Shown: piece by piece, positions 5,166-5,192 of the stretch
Layout of the letters: each line of letters starts with the position of its first letter
Numbering within the stretch: position 1 is the stretch's first letter
Assembly: GCA_030635865.1 (NCBI GenBank)
Contig: DAOVYA010000144.1
Location: forward strand, 1 to 5,192
Length of the DNA stretch: 5,192 nt
Direction of reading: 5' to 3'
Origin: Gammaproteobacteria bacterium
GTDB lineage: Bacteria; Pseudomonadota; Gammaproteobacteria; UBA9214
The notes under the pieces: generated by a model
Database searches by the model: none
What the model saw: only the letters and a program-made list of their open reading frames with translations
What the model was told of the DNA's origin: nothing
Made by a program: the position numbers and the translations under genes

Positions 5166-5191
5166 ATAAAAAAGGCCCCGCGTGCGGGGCC
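5166..5191 (-). terminator. Terminator-like hairpin at window end, probably for a minus-strand gene to the right
   Basis: GGCCCCGC (5174-5181) and GCGGGGCC (5184-5191) form a GC-rich stem. The left flank AATAAAAAA becomes a TTTTTT tract on the minus strand, so a leftward transcript from beyond the window would end here. The apparent GT loop is only 2 bases, so the top pairs must open. The right flank is cut off, so a + strand role cannot be judged. Confidence 0.7.
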
Positions 5192-5192
5192 C

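Larger units (their letters stand above)
4913..5192. other. Non-coding intergenic region downstream of soxA
   Basis: This 280-base stretch holds the sox terminator, a REP-like hairpin, the palindromic repeat and a terminal hairpin. An 89-codon open frame crosses it but consists of translated repeat sequence, overlaps the end of soxA and has no recognisable family, so no gene is called. Confidence 0.8.

Noticed and set aside
1..5192. CRISPR arrays, tRNA or rRNA genes, transposases
   Set aside because: No regularly spaced direct repeats, no tRNA-like cloverleaf or rRNA sequence, and no transposase motifs were seen; the only repeats are palindromic intergenic elements and one 10-base tandem duplication.

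Overview
The window looks like chromosomal DNA of a sulfur-oxidising gammaproteobacterium. The evidence is a thiosulfate-oxidation (Sox) operon, a BepA-type outer-membrane-assembly protease, a FadL-family outer membrane protein tail, and intergenic palindromic repeats of the kind common in Gammaproteobacteria. The genus cannot be fixed from sequence alone, and the class call is an inference.

Layout, left to right. Positions 2-271 (+) are the last 89 codons of a FadL/OmpP1-type outer membrane beta-barrel. A strong, nearly symmetric hairpin terminator (296-326) separates it from a convergent tusA-family sulfur-carrier gene (357-587, -). A divergent control region (588-806) carries two face-to-face TATAAT boxes and a GC-rich structured leader. 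It drives tusA leftward and an M48 metalloprotease/TPR gene of the BepA family (807-2252, +) rightward. After a 134-base gap with a candidate promoter and a dyad comes a five-gene operon on the + strand: soxK (2387-2728), soxX (2775-3149), soxY (3194-3667), soxZ (3722-4033) and soxA (4076-4912). The genes lie 42-54 bases apart, most with clear Shine-Dalgarno sequences, and the operon is closed by a textbook terminator (4931-4960). The last ~230 bases are non-coding. They hold a REP-like hairpin, a larger imperfect palindromic repeat, and a second terminator-like hairpin cut by the window end that probably serves a minus-strand gene to the right.

How the genes work together. SoxYZ carries the sulfur substrate on the C-terminal GGCGG arm of SoxY. 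The SoxXA c-type cytochrome conjugates thiosulfate oxidatively to that arm. SoxK is the SoxXA-binding helper lipoprotein. No SoxB (sulfate thiol esterase) and no SoxCD are in this window, so the cluster is incomplete as seen. Partner genes, and the cytoplasmic route for the remaining sulfane sulfur (in which TusA-type carriers can take part), must be elsewhere. The neighbouring tusA/bepA pair is a separate transcriptional unit. Its closeness to sox may be coincidental, since TusA-like genes next to bepA-type genes also occur in organisms without sox (e.g. Pseudomonas PA1005/PA1006, from memory).

The most unusual signals are regulatory: a dyad-symmetric divergent promoter (axis at 636), a leader that partly resembles a c-di-GMP-I riboswitch (about 683-760), and an ACGAGT-N12-ACTCGT dyad in the sox promoter region. 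All are pattern-based and untested. I did not find evidence for a wholly new system.
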